Shown: positions 1 to 9,024, numbered from the stretch's first letter. The stretch: DNA of 64,000 nucleotides from Ruminococcaceae bacterium UBA1417 (GCA_002305575.1 DBPP01000045.1:1-64000), one strand, 5' to 3'. A program made the numbers and translations. Notes: generated by a model not told the origin, from the sequence alone.

Positions 1-82
1 CCGTTTTTACTGGTTCGGTTCACACGACAGGGCATGGCTTTTTGTAATATTTAGTGATATAATGTGGCTTGGGTGATTTTCA

Positions 83-1462
83 ATGCAAACAAAATCAAAA
101 TCAAATCTAAAAAAAGAAGACGTCTTCCGCGATTTACCGGTTGCAATCGCACTGCGAAAAATGATCATACCGGCGATTGCAAGCCAGTTGATTGTTCTGA
201 TCTACAATATGGCGGATACGTTTTTTGTTGGTCAGACGAACAACCCATACATGGTGGCGGGGGCTTCCCTGATCTTGCCGGTATTCAACATCACCCTGTG
301 TTTTGCAGGGTTGGCGGGAATTGGCGGCGGTTCGTTGATTTCCAGATTGTTGGGACAGTCTGAAAAGGATGAAGCCAGGCGTGTCAGCGCGTTTTCTCTA
401 TACATAGCTTTGCTGATCGCTATTGCTTTTTCAATAACCATAGCTGTGTTTATGCGCCCAATTCTGGAACTTCTGGGGGCAGGAGGCAATACCTACGAAT
501 ACGCTAGGCAGTACGCTTTCTTCGTCATTGTACTCGGCGGTGTGCCAACCGTGCTTTCCAATGTGTTGTCCAATCTTGTCCGCAGTATAGGCCTTTCCAA
601 AGAGGCCAGCACGGGGATTATACTGGGCGGTCTGCTCAACATTGCGCTGGACCCTCTGTTTATGTTCGTGTTGTTGCCGGAGGGCTCTGAGGTGATTGGC
701 GCCGGAATCGCGACCTGCCTTTCCAATTGTGTCGCCATGCTCTTTTTCATCATTGTACTGCTGCGTCTCGGAAAGGATTCGATCATCACCTTTTCCTTGC
801 GAAAGGGTTTGCCACAAAAAAACAGTATCATAGCTGTTTTTGGTGTTGGAATCCCTTCTGCCATCACAACGCTTTTATTTGATTTAGACTATGTCATCAT
901 TGACAAACTCATGGTCTCCTACCACGATCTGGCTCTGGCAGCTATCGGGATTGTGCTGAAAATTGAACGATTCCCGCTCAATGTGGGAATCGGTATCTGC
1001 CAGGGTATGCTGCCGCTGGTGGCATACAATTACGCATCCAGAAACGAAAAGCGCATGAATGATACCATACGGCTTTCCGGTATATTGGGGCTTGTAGTCG
1101 CGGGCATCAGCATCCTGCTGTATGAACTGTTTGCCGTTCAATTTTCTGGCCTTTTTATTGGAGAAGCACAGACAGTGGACTTGGCTTCCGATTTTCTCCG
1201 GGTTCGAGTGCTGGCTACCCCGTTGATGTTTTTAAGCTTTTTCACTGTGTATCTTTTCCAGGCATTTGGAAAAGGTAGAATTTCTCTGTTTCTAGGTGTT
1301 ACCAGATGGCTGGTATTTAATATTCCGATGCTGTTTATTTTAAATACACTCGTGGGTATGTACGGGATCGTCTGGTCACAGGTAACAGCAGACACGCTTA
1401 CCGTTCTGTTGTCCTTCTTTGTATTTTGGAAATATCGACCGAAATTTGGTACATCGCAATGA
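83..1462 (+). CDS. MATE family multidrug/sodium efflux transporter
   Basis: 459 aa, the usual length for a MATE exporter, with about 12 hydrophobic segments arranged as two homologous halves. The N-terminal stretch MADTFFVGQ, just after the first membrane segment, is the typical MATE signature. The family exports cationic drugs or metabolites in exchange for Na+ or H+ at the cytoplasmic membrane; the substrate cannot be read from sequence. The ATG at 83 gives the usual short charged N-terminus; a TATAAT-like element overlaps 56-63, and no strong ribosome site is visible. It stands alone; a second MATE gene lies at 62392. Family is secure, substrate unknown. Confidence 0.92.
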   Translation: MQTKSKSNLKKEDVFRDLPVAIALRKMIIPAIASQLIVLIYNMADTFFVGQTNNPYMVAGASLILPVFNITLCFAGLAGIGGGSLISRLLGQSEKDEARRVSAFSLYIALLIAIAFSITIAVFMRPILELLGAGGNTYEYARQYAFFVIVLGGVPTVLSNVLSNLVRSIGLSKEASTGIILGGLLNIALDPLFMFVLLPEGSEVIGAGIATCLSNCVAMLFFIIVLLRLGKDSIITFSLRKGLPQKNSIIAVFGVGIPSAITTLLFDLDYVIIDKLMVSYHDLALAAIGIVLKIERFPLNVGIGICQGMLPLVAYNYASRNEKRMNDTIRLSGILGLVVAGISILLYELFAVQFSGLFIGEAQTVDLASDFLRVRVLATPLMFLSFFTVYLFQAFGKGRISLFLGVTRWLVFNIPMLFILNTLVGMYGIVWSQVTADTLTVLLSFFVFWKYRPKFGTSQ

Positions 1463-1657
1463 AAGTCACCGTTGGAAGCAGTGTTGTACGCCTATGCAGC
1501 GCGCATCAATCATTTGTAAACGATTCTCGCAAAGTCAATTCTGGTCATAATTCTTAATTTCAAGTTCGGTTTTACCTGATCTTATTGTTCACGCTATAGT
1601 GGCCTTAGGTTGTGGGGGTATATTTGTGGACAAGAAATATTATGAGGAGGTAGATTT

Positions 1658-2125
1658 ATGGACAAGTATCATTTTTACGGTTGGGAACAGGCCGATGTTC
1701 CAGCACAGGGCATGGACTATAAGGGGATCCATACGCCATTGGATCTCTATGACCGGCTTTCTGCCGGTGTCTGGTGCGCCGATACTTGTGCGCCGCGGCT
1801 GCGTGCCCGCTGGACAGCAGAAAACCGGACACTTGGCCAGTGTTCCATCACCGCGTTTCTGGTGCAGGATATTTTTGGCGGCAAGGTTTATGGCATTCGA
1901 CGCCCGGACGGCAACTACCACTGCTACAACGTGGTGGACGGACATATTTTCGACCTGACCAGCGAGCAATTCGGCGATGAAGTCCTTTCCTATCAGGACA
2001 ACCCGGAACAATTCCGGGAGGTTCATTTTGCCAAGGGAGAAAAGCGGCAGCGCTATGCGCTGTTGAAACGGCGCCTGCTCGCGCAGTGCGCATTGGAGTC
2101 GCAAAATTTGGGCGCATGCGTCTGA
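1658..2125 (+). CDS. YunG-like conserved protein
   Basis: 155 aa soluble protein. The central region (WCADTCAPR, then TLGQCSITAFLVQD, FGGKVYG, HCYNVVDG, FDLTSEQFG) matches the conserved core of YunG-type proteins of Firmicutes, whose biochemical role I do not know. Conserved Cys, His and Asp residues in that core could be catalytic, but this is inference. An AGGAGG site at 1643-1648 sits nine bases before the ATG and fixes the start. It is a single-gene unit followed by a hairpin terminator. No signal peptide or membrane segment. Confidence 0.75.
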   Translation: MDKYHFYGWEQADVPAQGMDYKGIHTPLDLYDRLSAGVWCADTCAPRLRARWTAENRTLGQCSITAFLVQDIFGGKVYGIRRPDGNYHCYNVVDGHIFDLTSEQFGDEVLSYQDNPEQFREVHFAKGEKRQRYALLKRRLLAQCALESQNLGACV

Positions 2126-2155
2126 AACAGGTATTGCAAAGCGTCGCAGTAAGGG

Positions 2156-2186
2156 AAAAGGTCGGGCCTTGCGCACCGGCCTTTTT
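2156..2186 (+). terminator. Rho-independent terminator after the YunG-like gene
   Basis: The arm AAAAGGTCGG (2156-2165) pairs with CCGGCCTTTT (2176-2185), allowing one G-U pair, around a ten-base loop; the arm itself ends in a T run. It lies 30 bases after the stop codon of the YunG-like gene. Confidence 0.7.
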
Positions 2187-2306
2187 GGGTGTGTAGACGT
2201 GTTGGGAAAGCGCAAGAAGGCGGCTGCGGGAAGGATTTCGGGCTGCCGTCCTAAACCCGAGACGCGGGGCCTTCGTTTTCGGTGTTTCAAGCAGCGCCTT
2301 TTGCAA

Positions 2307-2335
2307 TTGACATTTTCTTTCAAACCATGTATGCT
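2307..2335 (+). promoter_or_regulatory. Putative sigma-A promoter of the metal-chelate ABC operon
   Basis: TTGACA (2307-2312), a 17-base spacer and TATGCT (2330-2335), 39 bases before the lipoprotein start. The -35 box is perfect and the -10 is moderate. The GC-rich stretch 2190-2300 upstream holds no gene that I can support. Confidence 0.5.
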
Positions 2336-2374
2336 TTACAATGTCTGAAAAAAACCGTACGAAAGGAATACATT

Positions 2375-3406
2375 ATGACATTGCGCAAAATTCCATCCAT
2401 ATTTAAACAACTTTGCTGCGGTGTGCTGGTTGCCGCGCTTCTCGCGGGTTGTGCATCGCCCGCTGAGCAGCCCGATGCCGAGGAATCCTCTGGGATCTCT
2501 GCGGCACAAACTTCCGATGCGTCCGCTAAAGCTTCAAGTGATTCGTCGGGGACCGTCTGCTTTACCGATGCGTTGGGTTACACAGTCGAGCTTTCCAGTT
2601 GGGAGCGTGTGGCTTCCGTGTATGGCAGCTTTGCGGAAACATGGACGCTGGCGGGCGGCACGCTGGTTGGCGTTGCGGACGATGCTGTGGAAGAGCGGGG
2701 CATGGAACTTGGCGACGACGTTGCGCTCTTGGGCGACGTGAAGCATCCTAGTTTGGAGGAGATTCTCGCGGCAAATCCGGATTTCTTGATTTTGTCTGCG
2801 GATATTGAGGGACATGTCGATCTGCACGACGCGCTGACCGAAGCCGGTGTTCCGCACGCCTATTACCGTGTAGACACCTTTGAAGATTATCTCGCAATGT
2901 TGAAACAGTTCTGCGACATGAATGACCGCGCGGATCTGTATGCCAAGAACGGGACAGAAGTTCAAGCGCAGATTGACCGTGTACTTCAGGCGGTGAAGGA
3001 ACAGCCACGACCGACTGTTCTGCTGCTGCGCGCGTTTTCCACCGGCGCGAAGGCTAAGGGCGACGACAATCTTGCTGGCGTTATTCTGCGCGATCTTGGT
3101 GCAGACAACCTTGTAGAGCAACATGAAAGCCTGCTGGAGGACGTGAGTCTTGAGGAAGTGATCGCAGCGGATCCGGATTTTATTTTTGTTGTGACCATGG
3201 GTTCCAGCGAAGAAGCGGCGCTCGATTATATGCGACAGAATTTTGAAGGCAATCCGGCATGGGCGGATCTAACGGCGGTGCGGGAAGAGCACTACATCCT
3301 GTTGCCCAAAAAGTTGTTCCATTATAAGCCCAATGCATTGTGGGGAGAAAGCTATGCCTATCTTGCGAAAATCCTGTATCCGGAGCTTGCCGCCGAAATC
3401 GGCTAA
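2375..3406 (+). CDS. ABC transporter substrate-binding lipoprotein (TroA/FepB-like)
   Basis: 343 aa. The first 26 residues are a lipoprotein signal peptide ending in the lipobox LLAGC (lipidated Cys26), followed by a Ser/Ala/Glu-rich linker and a TroA-superfamily fold with the usual two lobes (VASVYGSFAETWTLAGG near the start, PDFLILSAD and PDFIFVVTMG as lobe strands). Such proteins capture Fe-siderophores, haem or cobalamin outside the membrane and pass them to FecCD permeases. GAAAGGA lies just upstream of the ATG at 2375; an upstream in-frame ATG lacks a ribosome site and would add residues before the signal peptide. Permease and ATPase genes follow directly. The substrate is undetermined. 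Confidence 0.88.
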   Translation: MTLRKIPSIFKQLCCGVLVAALLAGCASPAEQPDAEESSGISAAQTSDASAKASSDSSGTVCFTDALGYTVELSSWERVASVYGSFAETWTLAGGTLVGVADDAVEERGMELGDDVALLGDVKHPSLEEILAANPDFLILSADIEGHVDLHDALTEAGVPHAYYRVDTFEDYLAMLKQFCDMNDRADLYAKNGTEVQAQIDRVLQAVKEQPRPTVLLLRAFSTGAKAKGDDNLAGVILRDLGADNLVEQHESLLEDVSLEEVIAADPDFIFVVTMGSSEEAALDYMRQNFEGNPAWADLTAVREEHYILLPKKLFHYKPNALWGESYAYLAKILYPELAAEIG

Positions 3407-4394
3407 AGGGAAGGTAGCGGTGCTGATCGGCCTTACCGGGCTGCTCCTGCTTTCGGTTCTGCTTAGCTTGCGGTTCGGAAGCCAAAATTACACCGCTTTA
3501 CAGTTGTTGCAGGCGCTGCGGTCGGCTGAGCCTACAGATCCGGTATGGCGAATTCTCATACACGTTCGCTTCCCACGCACACTGGCTGCCCTTGCGGCGG
3601 GCAGCGCATTAGCTGTCGCCGGCGCGCTGATTCAATCGGTTTTAAACAACGCCATGGCTAGCCCAAACGTGATCGGCGTGAACGCGGGCGCTGGCTTTTT
3701 TGCGATGCTGGCGGTCACGCTGGCGCCCGGTGCCGGTGGCCTTCTGCCTGCCGCTTCATTCTTTGGCGCTCTTTGTACGGCACTCTTCGTATATGCTCTG
3801 GCCATGAAGGCTGGGCTTTCGCGTACAACGCTGATTCTGGCCGGTATTGCTGTCAGCAGCGTATTGACAGCCGGTGTGAATACACTGACGCTCCTGTATC
3901 CGGACGACGTCATTGGTGCGACGGGGTTTATGCTGGGCGGTTTCTCCGGCGTGACGCTTTCCTCCGTTGGCGGTGCGGCAGCATATCTTCTGGTTGGATT
4001 TTTGTTGGCGCTGTTTCTGGCTGCTGATCTCAATGTACTGCAGCTTGGCGAGGAGAGCGCCCAAAGTCTTGGATTGCATTTGGCGCGCACCCGATTTTTG
4101 GCGATTCTCGCGGCTGCACTGCTGGCGGGTGCCGCGGTAAGCTTTGCCGGGCTTTTGAGTTTTGTGGGGCTGCTCGTTCCGCATATGGTTCGCCGCCTGA
4201 TGGGCAATGACAACCGATGGTTGTTACCTGCATGCCTGCTGCTCGGCGGTGCATTTGTGCTGCTCTGCGATGTGTTGGCCAGGGTCCTTTTTGCGCCGTT
4301 TGAATTCCCGGTTGGGATTGTAATGTCTCTGCTCGGCGGCCCGTTTTTTCTTGTTTTGCTGCTGCGCCGCAAAAGGAGCCGTGTCTATGATTGA
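3354..4394 (+). CDS. FecCD-family ABC transporter permease
   Basis: About 346 aa, 9-10 membrane helices, with typical FecCD motifs: RFPRTLAALAAGSALAVAGA, NVIGVNAGAG and the late VGLLVPHMVRR helix-loop that contacts the ATPase. It forms the membrane channel of the importer whose lipoprotein precedes it and whose ATPase follows. The ATG at 3354 has GGGGAG upstream and overlaps the lipoprotein gene by 53 bases; a GTG at 3420 with AGGGAAGG is an equally good alternative and would remove the overlap. Its end overlaps the ATPase start by 8 bases, implying coupled translation. Confidence 0.88.
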   Translation: MPILRKSCIRSLPPKSAKGKVAVLIGLTGLLLLSVLLSLRFGSQNYTALQLLQALRSAEPTDPVWRILIHVRFPRTLAALAAGSALAVAGALIQSVLNNAMASPNVIGVNAGAGFFAMLAVTLAPGAGGLLPAASFFGALCTALFVYALAMKAGLSRTTLILAGIAVSSVLTAGVNTLTLLYPDDVIGATGFMLGGFSGVTLSSVGGAAAYLLVGFLLALFLAADLNVLQLGEESAQSLGLHLARTRFLAILAAALLAGAAVSFAGLLSFVGLLVPHMVRRLMGNDNRWLLPACLLLGGAFVLLCDVLARVLFAPFEFPVGIVMSLLGGPFFLVLLLRRKRSRVYD

Positions 4395-5139
4395 GATTTC
4401 AAATGTGACGGTCGGTTATTTGCCTGGAAACCCGATTCTGCAAGACGTGAGTTTTTCGGTGCCGCAAGGCAGTATGACCACGCTGATCGGCCCAAATGGT
4501 TGTGGAAAAACGACGCTGCTTCGCGCCGCAGCGCGGCAGCTTCCTCTGCAGGCAGGAGAAATCCGTATGGACGGCAGATTGATCGGCGAATATTCCCGCA
4601 AGGCCTTTGCGCGGATGGCGTCATTTTTGCCGCAGGTGCGCGTTGTACCGGCCATTTCCGTGCGTGGACTCGTCGAGCACGGGCGGTTCCCGTATCTTGG
4701 GTTGTCGCGCCAATTGCGCGCTGCCGACCGTGACGCAGTGCGCGAGGCGATGGAGATCACCGGTGTATATGATTGGGCGGACCGCGATTTGCGCGCGCTT
4801 TCTGGCGGAGAGCGGCAGCGCGTCTATATGGCAATGGCGCTCGCACAGGACACGCAGGTCATTTTCCTGGATGAGCCGACGACGTATTTGGATCTGCGCC
4901 ATCAGTTTGAGCTGCTGGAAATGCTTCAGATGCTCAAGCATCGGGGGAAAACCATTCTGTTTGTCCTGCATGATTTGGCGCATGCACTGCGGTACAGCGA
5001 TCGTATTGTCCTGATGCAGGCGGGCAGACTTGTCGAGCACGGTACGCCACAGGCGATTTTGCGCAGTGGAAAGCTGGACGAGGTATTTGGCATCCGCACG
5101 CACGTCGCTGCGGACGGATACTGGTTTACGCTGCATTGA
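4387..5139 (+). CDS. ABC transporter ATP-binding protein (FecE/BtuD-like)
   Basis: 250 aa ATPase of the same importer. Walker A is GPNGCGKTT (residues 35-43), the signature is LSGGERQR (138-145), Walker B is VIFLDEP ending in Asp162-Glu163, and the H-loop is VLHDLAHA. The order and the VRGLVEHGRFPYLG region are those of iron-chelate/cobalamin ATPases. The ATG at 4387 follows AAAGGAG; an upstream extension inside the permease gene has no support. All catalytic motifs are intact, so the three-gene importer (2375-5139) looks functional. Confidence 0.92.
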   Translation: MIEISNVTVGYLPGNPILQDVSFSVPQGSMTTLIGPNGCGKTTLLRAAARQLPLQAGEIRMDGRLIGEYSRKAFARMASFLPQVRVVPAISVRGLVEHGRFPYLGLSRQLRAADRDAVREAMEITGVYDWADRDLRALSGGERQRVYMAMALAQDTQVIFLDEPTTYLDLRHQFELLEMLQMLKHRGKTILFVLHDLAHALRYSDRIVLMQAGRLVEHGTPQAILRSGKLDEVFGIRTHVAADGYWFTLH

Positions 5140-5167
5140 CCCAGTGGGTTCACGTCGATTCGTTGGG

Positions 5168-5196
5168 TTGCTTTGCCGGGCCGAAAAGAGTATAAT
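5168..5196 (+). promoter_or_regulatory. Sigma-A promoter for tgt
   Basis: TTGCTT (5168-5173), 17-base spacer, perfect TATAAT (5191-5196), about 80 bases upstream of tgt. It separates tgt from the importer operon, which has no obvious terminator before it. Confidence 0.65.
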
Positions 5197-5274
5197 AAAA
5201 TTTACGCAGTGTTTTTTAAAAACGAGGCATCCGGCCCGTTGGCCATGAAAATCACAAGGGAAGGACTTTGCGTT

Positions 5275-6405
5275 ATGTACACGCTTCTCAAACAGGAAAA
5301 TCAGGCGCGCCGCGGCGCGTTTCAAACCGTGCACGGCACGATACAAACACCGGCCTTTATGAATGTCGCTACGGCGGCAGCCATCAAGGGCGGGCTTTCT
5401 GCGTACGATCTCAAAGAGATCAAATGTCAGGTGATGCTTTCCAACACCTATCACCTACATTTGCGTCCGGGCGACGAAAACATTCGGAAAATGGGCGGTA
5501 TCCACAAATTTACGGGCTGGCAGGGCCCTGTCTTGACGGACAGCGGCGGGTTCCAGGTATTTTCGCTCGCGAAGTTGCGCAACATTCGCGAAGAGGGGGT
5601 GACCTTCGCTTCGCACATCGACGGCCACAGAATTTTCATGGGTCCGGAGGAAAGCATGCAGATCCAGTCGAATCTGGGCTCAACGATTGCTATGGCCTTT
5701 GATGAATGTATGCAGAATCCTGCTGAATACGAATATGCGCGGCAGTCCTGCGCGCGCACCGTCCGCTGGCTGAAGCGGTGCAAAACGGAACTGGCTCGTC
5801 TGAATGCGTTGGAGGGGACCGTGAATCCGCAGCAGATGCTCTTTGGCATCAATCAGGGCTCGACGTATGCGGATCTGCGTATCGAGCATATGAAAGCCAT
5901 TGCTGCGCTGAATCTCGACGGATACGCGATCGGCGGGCTGGCTGTTGGGGAAACCATAGAAGAAATGTATCGTATCATCGAAGCGGTAGAGCCGTACATG
6001 CCTAAAAACAAAATTCGCTACCTGATGGGCGTTGGCACACCGGCAAATATTCTGGAGGCTGTGCATCGCGGCGTCGATCTATTCGACTGTGTGATGCCGA
6101 GCCGCAATGCCCGGCATGGCCACGCCTTTACGAACGAAGGGTGCCGCAACATGCTCAATGCCAAGTATACGCTGGATGACCAACCGATTGACCCCACCTG
6201 CGATTGCCCGGTTTGCAGGCGTCACTCCCGCGCATACATTCACCATCTCTTTAAGGCGGGGGAAATGCTGGCGATGCGGCTGACGGTGATGCACAACTTA
6301 TATTTTTATAATACCCTCATGGAGCGGATTCGTGCGGCTCTGGACAACGGTACGTTTGAGGATTTCTACCGCCAGTATGCGCAGGTGCTTGGCACGAGAA
6401 TTTGA
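5275..6405 (+). CDS. tgt: tRNA-guanine transglycosylase
   Basis: 376 aa, full length. It exchanges the wobble guanine of GUN-anticodon tRNAs for the queuosine precursor preQ1. The active-site motif DSGGFQVF starts at Asp89, GGLAVGE is present, and the zinc site CDCPVC...HH sits near the C-terminus. The start at 5275 (MYTLLKQ...) matches the family N-terminus, with AAGGGAAGG upstream; an in-frame ATG at 5245 lacks a ribosome site. queA is not adjacent here. yajC follows, as is common in Firmicutes, but with its own promoter. Confidence 0.96.
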   Translation: MYTLLKQENQARRGAFQTVHGTIQTPAFMNVATAAAIKGGLSAYDLKEIKCQVMLSNTYHLHLRPGDENIRKMGGIHKFTGWQGPVLTDSGGFQVFSLAKLRNIREEGVTFASHIDGHRIFMGPEESMQIQSNLGSTIAMAFDECMQNPAEYEYARQSCARTVRWLKRCKTELARLNALEGTVNPQQMLFGINQGSTYADLRIEHMKAIAALNLDGYAIGGLAVGETIEEMYRIIEAVEPYMPKNKIRYLMGVGTPANILEAVHRGVDLFDCVMPSRNARHGHAFTNEGCRNMLNAKYTLDDQPIDPTCDCPVCRRHSRAYIHHLFKAGEMLAMRLTVMHNLYFYNTLMERIRAALDNGTFEDFYRQYAQVLGTRI

Positions 6406-6456
6406 TAAAGCTGCGTTCTGTTTTAAAAAAAATTCATAAAAGAATTTGGAATTCGC

Positions 6457-6485
6457 TTGCAAGTGGCTTGTATTCTTGCTATAAT
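6457..6485 (+). promoter_or_regulatory. Sigma-A promoter for yajC
   Basis: TTGCAA (6457-6462), 17-base spacer, perfect TATAAT (6480-6485), about 60 bases before the yajC start codon. Confidence 0.7.
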
Positions 6486-6545
6486 CGTTATTGTGATTTT
6501 CGGGAATATGGAAATGTTCCGATACAGAAAGGAAAGAGAACCGAT

Positions 6546-6881
6546 ATGAATCTTCAATTGATGGATACGGCTGCAGGAGCAGCGTCGGGCAGTTGGGTTT
6601 CGATTGCACTCACGTTTGTTGTGTATGGTGGCTTGATTGCGGCGATGTATTTCATCTTCTTCCGTCCGCAGAGCAAGAAGAAAAAGAAGGAAGCCGAAAT
6701 GCGCAAGAATGCCCAGGTTGGCGACGAAGTGACGACGATCGGCGGCATTTGCGGTAGAATCATTGCCGTGAAGGATGAGACGGAGAGTGTCATCATCGAA
6801 ACCGGCAGCGATCGGGCCAGATTGCGCGTGAAGCGTTGGGCAATCGGCAGCGTCGATACGATTCACGAGGACGACGCGTGA
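6546..6881 (+). CDS. yajC: Preprotein translocase accessory subunit YajC
   Basis: 111 aa: one N-terminal membrane helix (residues about 17-38), then YFIFFRPQSKKKKKE, the classic YajC junction, and a small soluble domain with GDEVTTIGGICGRI. YajC associates with SecDF at the Sec translocon. The ATG at 6546 has AAGGAAAGAG upstream; in-frame codons further up belong to the leader. secD and secF, which usually follow, are absent; a strong hairpin and a TIGR04086 gene come next. Confidence 0.95.
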   Translation: MNLQLMDTAAGAASGSWVSIALTFVVYGGLIAAMYFIFFRPQSKKKKKEAEMRKNAQVGDEVTTIGGICGRIIAVKDETESVIIETGSDRARLRVKRWAIGSVDTIHEDDA

Positions 6882-6916
6882 CCCTATGTAAAACCGAATA
6901 ATATTGGAATAGTCTG

Positions 6917-6965
6917 AGACCCCTCAGAATAAGTATGAACAAACTTATTCTGAGGGGTCTTTTTC
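6917..6965 (+). terminator. Perfect 18-bp hairpin terminator after yajC
   Basis: The arms AGACCCCTCAGAATAAGT (6917-6934) and its exact complement (6943-6960) surround an 8-base loop and are followed by TTTTTC. The 3' arm contains GAGGGG, the only ribosome-site-like sequence in front of the next gene, whose ATG is at 6967. Confidence 0.9.
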
Positions 6966-6966
6966 T

Positions 6967-7344
6967 ATGCTTCAAATGAAAAAGCTTTTGTTTGGCCTTT
7001 TGGGTGCGGTATTGCTTTCGGTTGTGCTGCTCTCCGCGACTGCATTGGTAATTTTGAAAACTGGCAGTCTGCCGGAAGGCGCGGCCGGCACGGCAGCGCT
7101 CGTAGTTGGCTGTCTATCCGTTTTTCCGGCTGCGCTTTGGACGGCTCGCCTGGCGGGGGAGAAGGGAATGCTGCATGGTGTGGCGCTTGCCGCCATGTAT
7201 TTGTTTTTGTATCTCGCGGTTTCACTTGCTTTCTATACAGAAGCGAATATCGTGGCCATTGGTATCCGCGCAGCGGCGTTTTTGCTCAGTGGAGCGCTTG
7301 GCGGTATGATCGGTGTGGGAATGAAAAGAAAAATTCGGTTTTAA
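6967..7344 (+). CDS. TIGR04086 family small membrane protein
   Basis: 125 aa with four predicted membrane helices and a basic end (KRKIRF). Size, topology and position directly after yajC fit TIGR04086, a Firmicutes membrane protein family often found beside yajC, of unknown function. There are two candidate starts, 6967 and 6976 (MKKLLFGLLG). The only upstream ribosome site (GAGGGG) is buried in the 3' arm of the preceding terminator hairpin, so expression probably depends on readthrough or an unfolded hairpin. Confidence 0.75.
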   Translation: MLQMKKLLFGLLGAVLLSVVLLSATALVILKTGSLPEGAAGTAALVVGCLSVFPAALWTARLAGEKGMLHGVALAAMYLFLYLAVSLAFYTEANIVAIGIRAAAFLLSGALGGMIGVGMKRKIRF

Positions 7345-7487
7345 CAGGGGATATTTTGCCCCCCTGTATCTTTATGCAAACCAAGTTCCCATAACAACAT
7401 CTTGTGTTTATACATAAGTTAACATAATTTTATAAACATAAAATCCTGCTGTTTACCTGAAAAACGAAAAATTATTCATGTTTTCTC

Positions 7488-7516
7488 TTGCAAAATTCGG
7501 CAAAAAGGTATATAGT
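7488..7516 (+). promoter_or_regulatory. Sigma-A promoter for proC
   Basis: TTGCAA (7488-7493), 17-base spacer, TATAGT (7511-7516), in an AT-rich intergenic stretch 33 bases before proC. A shifted TATAAT at 7516-7521 overlaps the -10. Confidence 0.6.
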
Positions 7517-7548
7517 ATAATACATGAGCCCGGAACAGGAGGATGAAT

Positions 7549-8367
7549 ATGGAAAACAGCAGACTTGGTTTTATTGGTATTGGAAATATGGCATCCGCTA
7601 TAATTGGCGGCATTTTGTCCACAAATGCATTCCCGGCAGACCGTATCTGTATGTATGATCCCCTGCCGGAGAAGATGGATCGCTTTGTAGAAGCTGGAGC
7701 TGAAGCCTGCGCGTCGGCGGCTGCTTTGGCAGAAAAATGCGATGTACTTTTTTTGTGCATAAAACCGCAGGTTTTTCCGGCTGTGCTTCATGATCTGAAA
7801 CCTGTGGTTGCAAATAAAAACGAAAGCAATGTATTGTTTGTTTCCATAGCTGCCGGTATAACGTTTCAAAACTTGCAGGATGCTTTGGGCATGCAGCACG
7901 GTTATGTGCGCGCTATGCCCAATACGCCGCTTTTACTCGGTGCAGGTGCTACGGCCCTTTGCCGAACTCAGAATGTGCCGGATGCGACTTTTCAGCAGAT
8001 TTCCGACATCTTCGCCTGTTGTGGTACGGTGTGTAAGATTGACGAAGCGCAGATGAATGCGGTCATTGCCGTCAACAGCAGTTCGCCGGCATACCTCTAT
8101 AGACTCGCCGGTTTGATCTGTGATTATGCCCAGGCACGCGGAATAGACTGGCAGACGGCATTGGAGCTCTTTTGCCAGACCCTGAAAGGCAGCGCAGAGA
8201 TGCTTTTGAAGAGCGGCAAAACACCGCAGGCTCTGGTCGATATGGTTACTTCTAAGGGAGGAACCACCTTTGCACTGCTCGGCGTTTTGGATGCTCATGA
8301 TTTTGACCAGACAATGCGGGAGAGCTTCGAAGCTTGCGAGAAGCGTGCCGGAGAGCTCTCTATGTGA
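7549..8367 (+). CDS. proC: Pyrroline-5-carboxylate reductase
   Basis: 272 aa. It catalyses the last step of proline synthesis, reducing pyrroline-5-carboxylate with NAD(P)H. The Rossmann motif GFIGIGNMASAI is at the N-terminus, VRAMPNTP marks the substrate region, and the C-terminal dimerisation domain has MVTSKGGTT. AGGAGG at 7537-7542 lies six bases before the ATG at 7549; the ATG at 7543 directly abuts the site and is unlikely. proA and proB are not nearby. Confidence 0.96.
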   Translation: MENSRLGFIGIGNMASAIIGGILSTNAFPADRICMYDPLPEKMDRFVEAGAEACASAAALAEKCDVLFLCIKPQVFPAVLHDLKPVVANKNESNVLFVSIAAGITFQNLQDALGMQHGYVRAMPNTPLLLGAGATALCRTQNVPDATFQQISDIFACCGTVCKIDEAQMNAVIAVNSSSPAYLYRLAGLICDYAQARGIDWQTALELFCQTLKGSAEMLLKSGKTPQALVDMVTSKGGTTFALLGVLDAHDFDQTMRESFEACEKRAGELSM

Positions 8368-8436
8368 CTGAAAGCATATTCCATGCGGACGAATCATATT
8401 CTTATCTAAATTCTGATTTTGGATGTGATTTCCGAT

Positions 8437-9024
8437 ATGGATAAGCTTCAGAAACAACCGGGTATTCCGGTTTGCGTGCTGTTGTTTTCCGTGCTGCTTT
8501 TGCTTGGCGTGTGGATTGGCAGCCTGTTTGTTCAGCTTTCCGATGAGCCGGTTGCACAGGACCAGACGGCGGTTCTTTTGAACGGCATGTTTCGAGATGT
8601 GTCTGCTGGCTATCTCCGTGTATTTTCAGCATTTCTCTTTGATTTTCTTTTTTACCTGTTGCTGGTTTTTCTTTTTGGCATGACGTTTCTGGGAATTGGC
8701 GTAATCCCCGCTGCGGTATTTTTCAGAGGATTTACGCTGGGCGCATCCCTTTCCGCTCTTTTGGTAACAGAGGGGATGGGCGCTTACTTTCAGGGGTGGA
8801 TGACATATTTGCCGGCAGCGGCTTTTTGTACGCTGGTATTTCTGCTTTTTTCCGAACGCGCGTTCGGCGTATCGCTGCGTTCGGCTGGACTGCTTTTCAA
8901 GAAGGTGTCCGGAGCGGTTTCGGTGAAGAATTGTGGCGTACAGTTTCTTTTCGCACTGTTGTTGCTGCTTTTTGCGGCGGCGGTGCGTTGTGGCTGCGTG
9001 TTTTTGGCGGCGATTTTCATTTGA
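8437..9024 (+). CDS. SpoIIM-like stage II sporulation membrane protein
   Basis: About 195 aa with five or six hydrophobic segments and a GVIPAAVFFRGFTLGASLSA segment resembling the conserved glycine-rich core of the SpoIIM/DUF95 family. SpoIIM is part of the DMP peptidoglycan-degrading complex that drives engulfment. The position directly upstream of xerD also fits, since spoIIM and xerD cluster in Bacilli and Clostridia. The start is uncertain: TTG at 8419, GTG at 8425 and ATG at 8437 are in frame, none with a strong ribosome site. Without a profile search it could be another small integral membrane protein. Confidence 0.65.
   Translation: MDKLQKQPGIPVCVLLFSVLLLLGVWIGSLFVQLSDEPVAQDQTAVLLNGMFRDVSAGYLRVFSAFLFDFLFYLLLVFLFGMTFLGIGVIPAAVFFRGFTLGASLSALLVTEGMGAYFQGWMTYLPAAAFCTLVFLLFSERAFGVSLRSAGLLFKKVSGAVSVKNCGVQFLFALLLLLFAAAVRCGCVFLAAIFI

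Noticed and set aside
2190..2300. Possible cobalamin riboswitch before the metal-chelate importer
   Set aside because: A GGGAAGG-like element is present, but the conserved core (AGTCAGGAGACC-type end and GCCACTG) is missing, and the promoter lies downstream of it.
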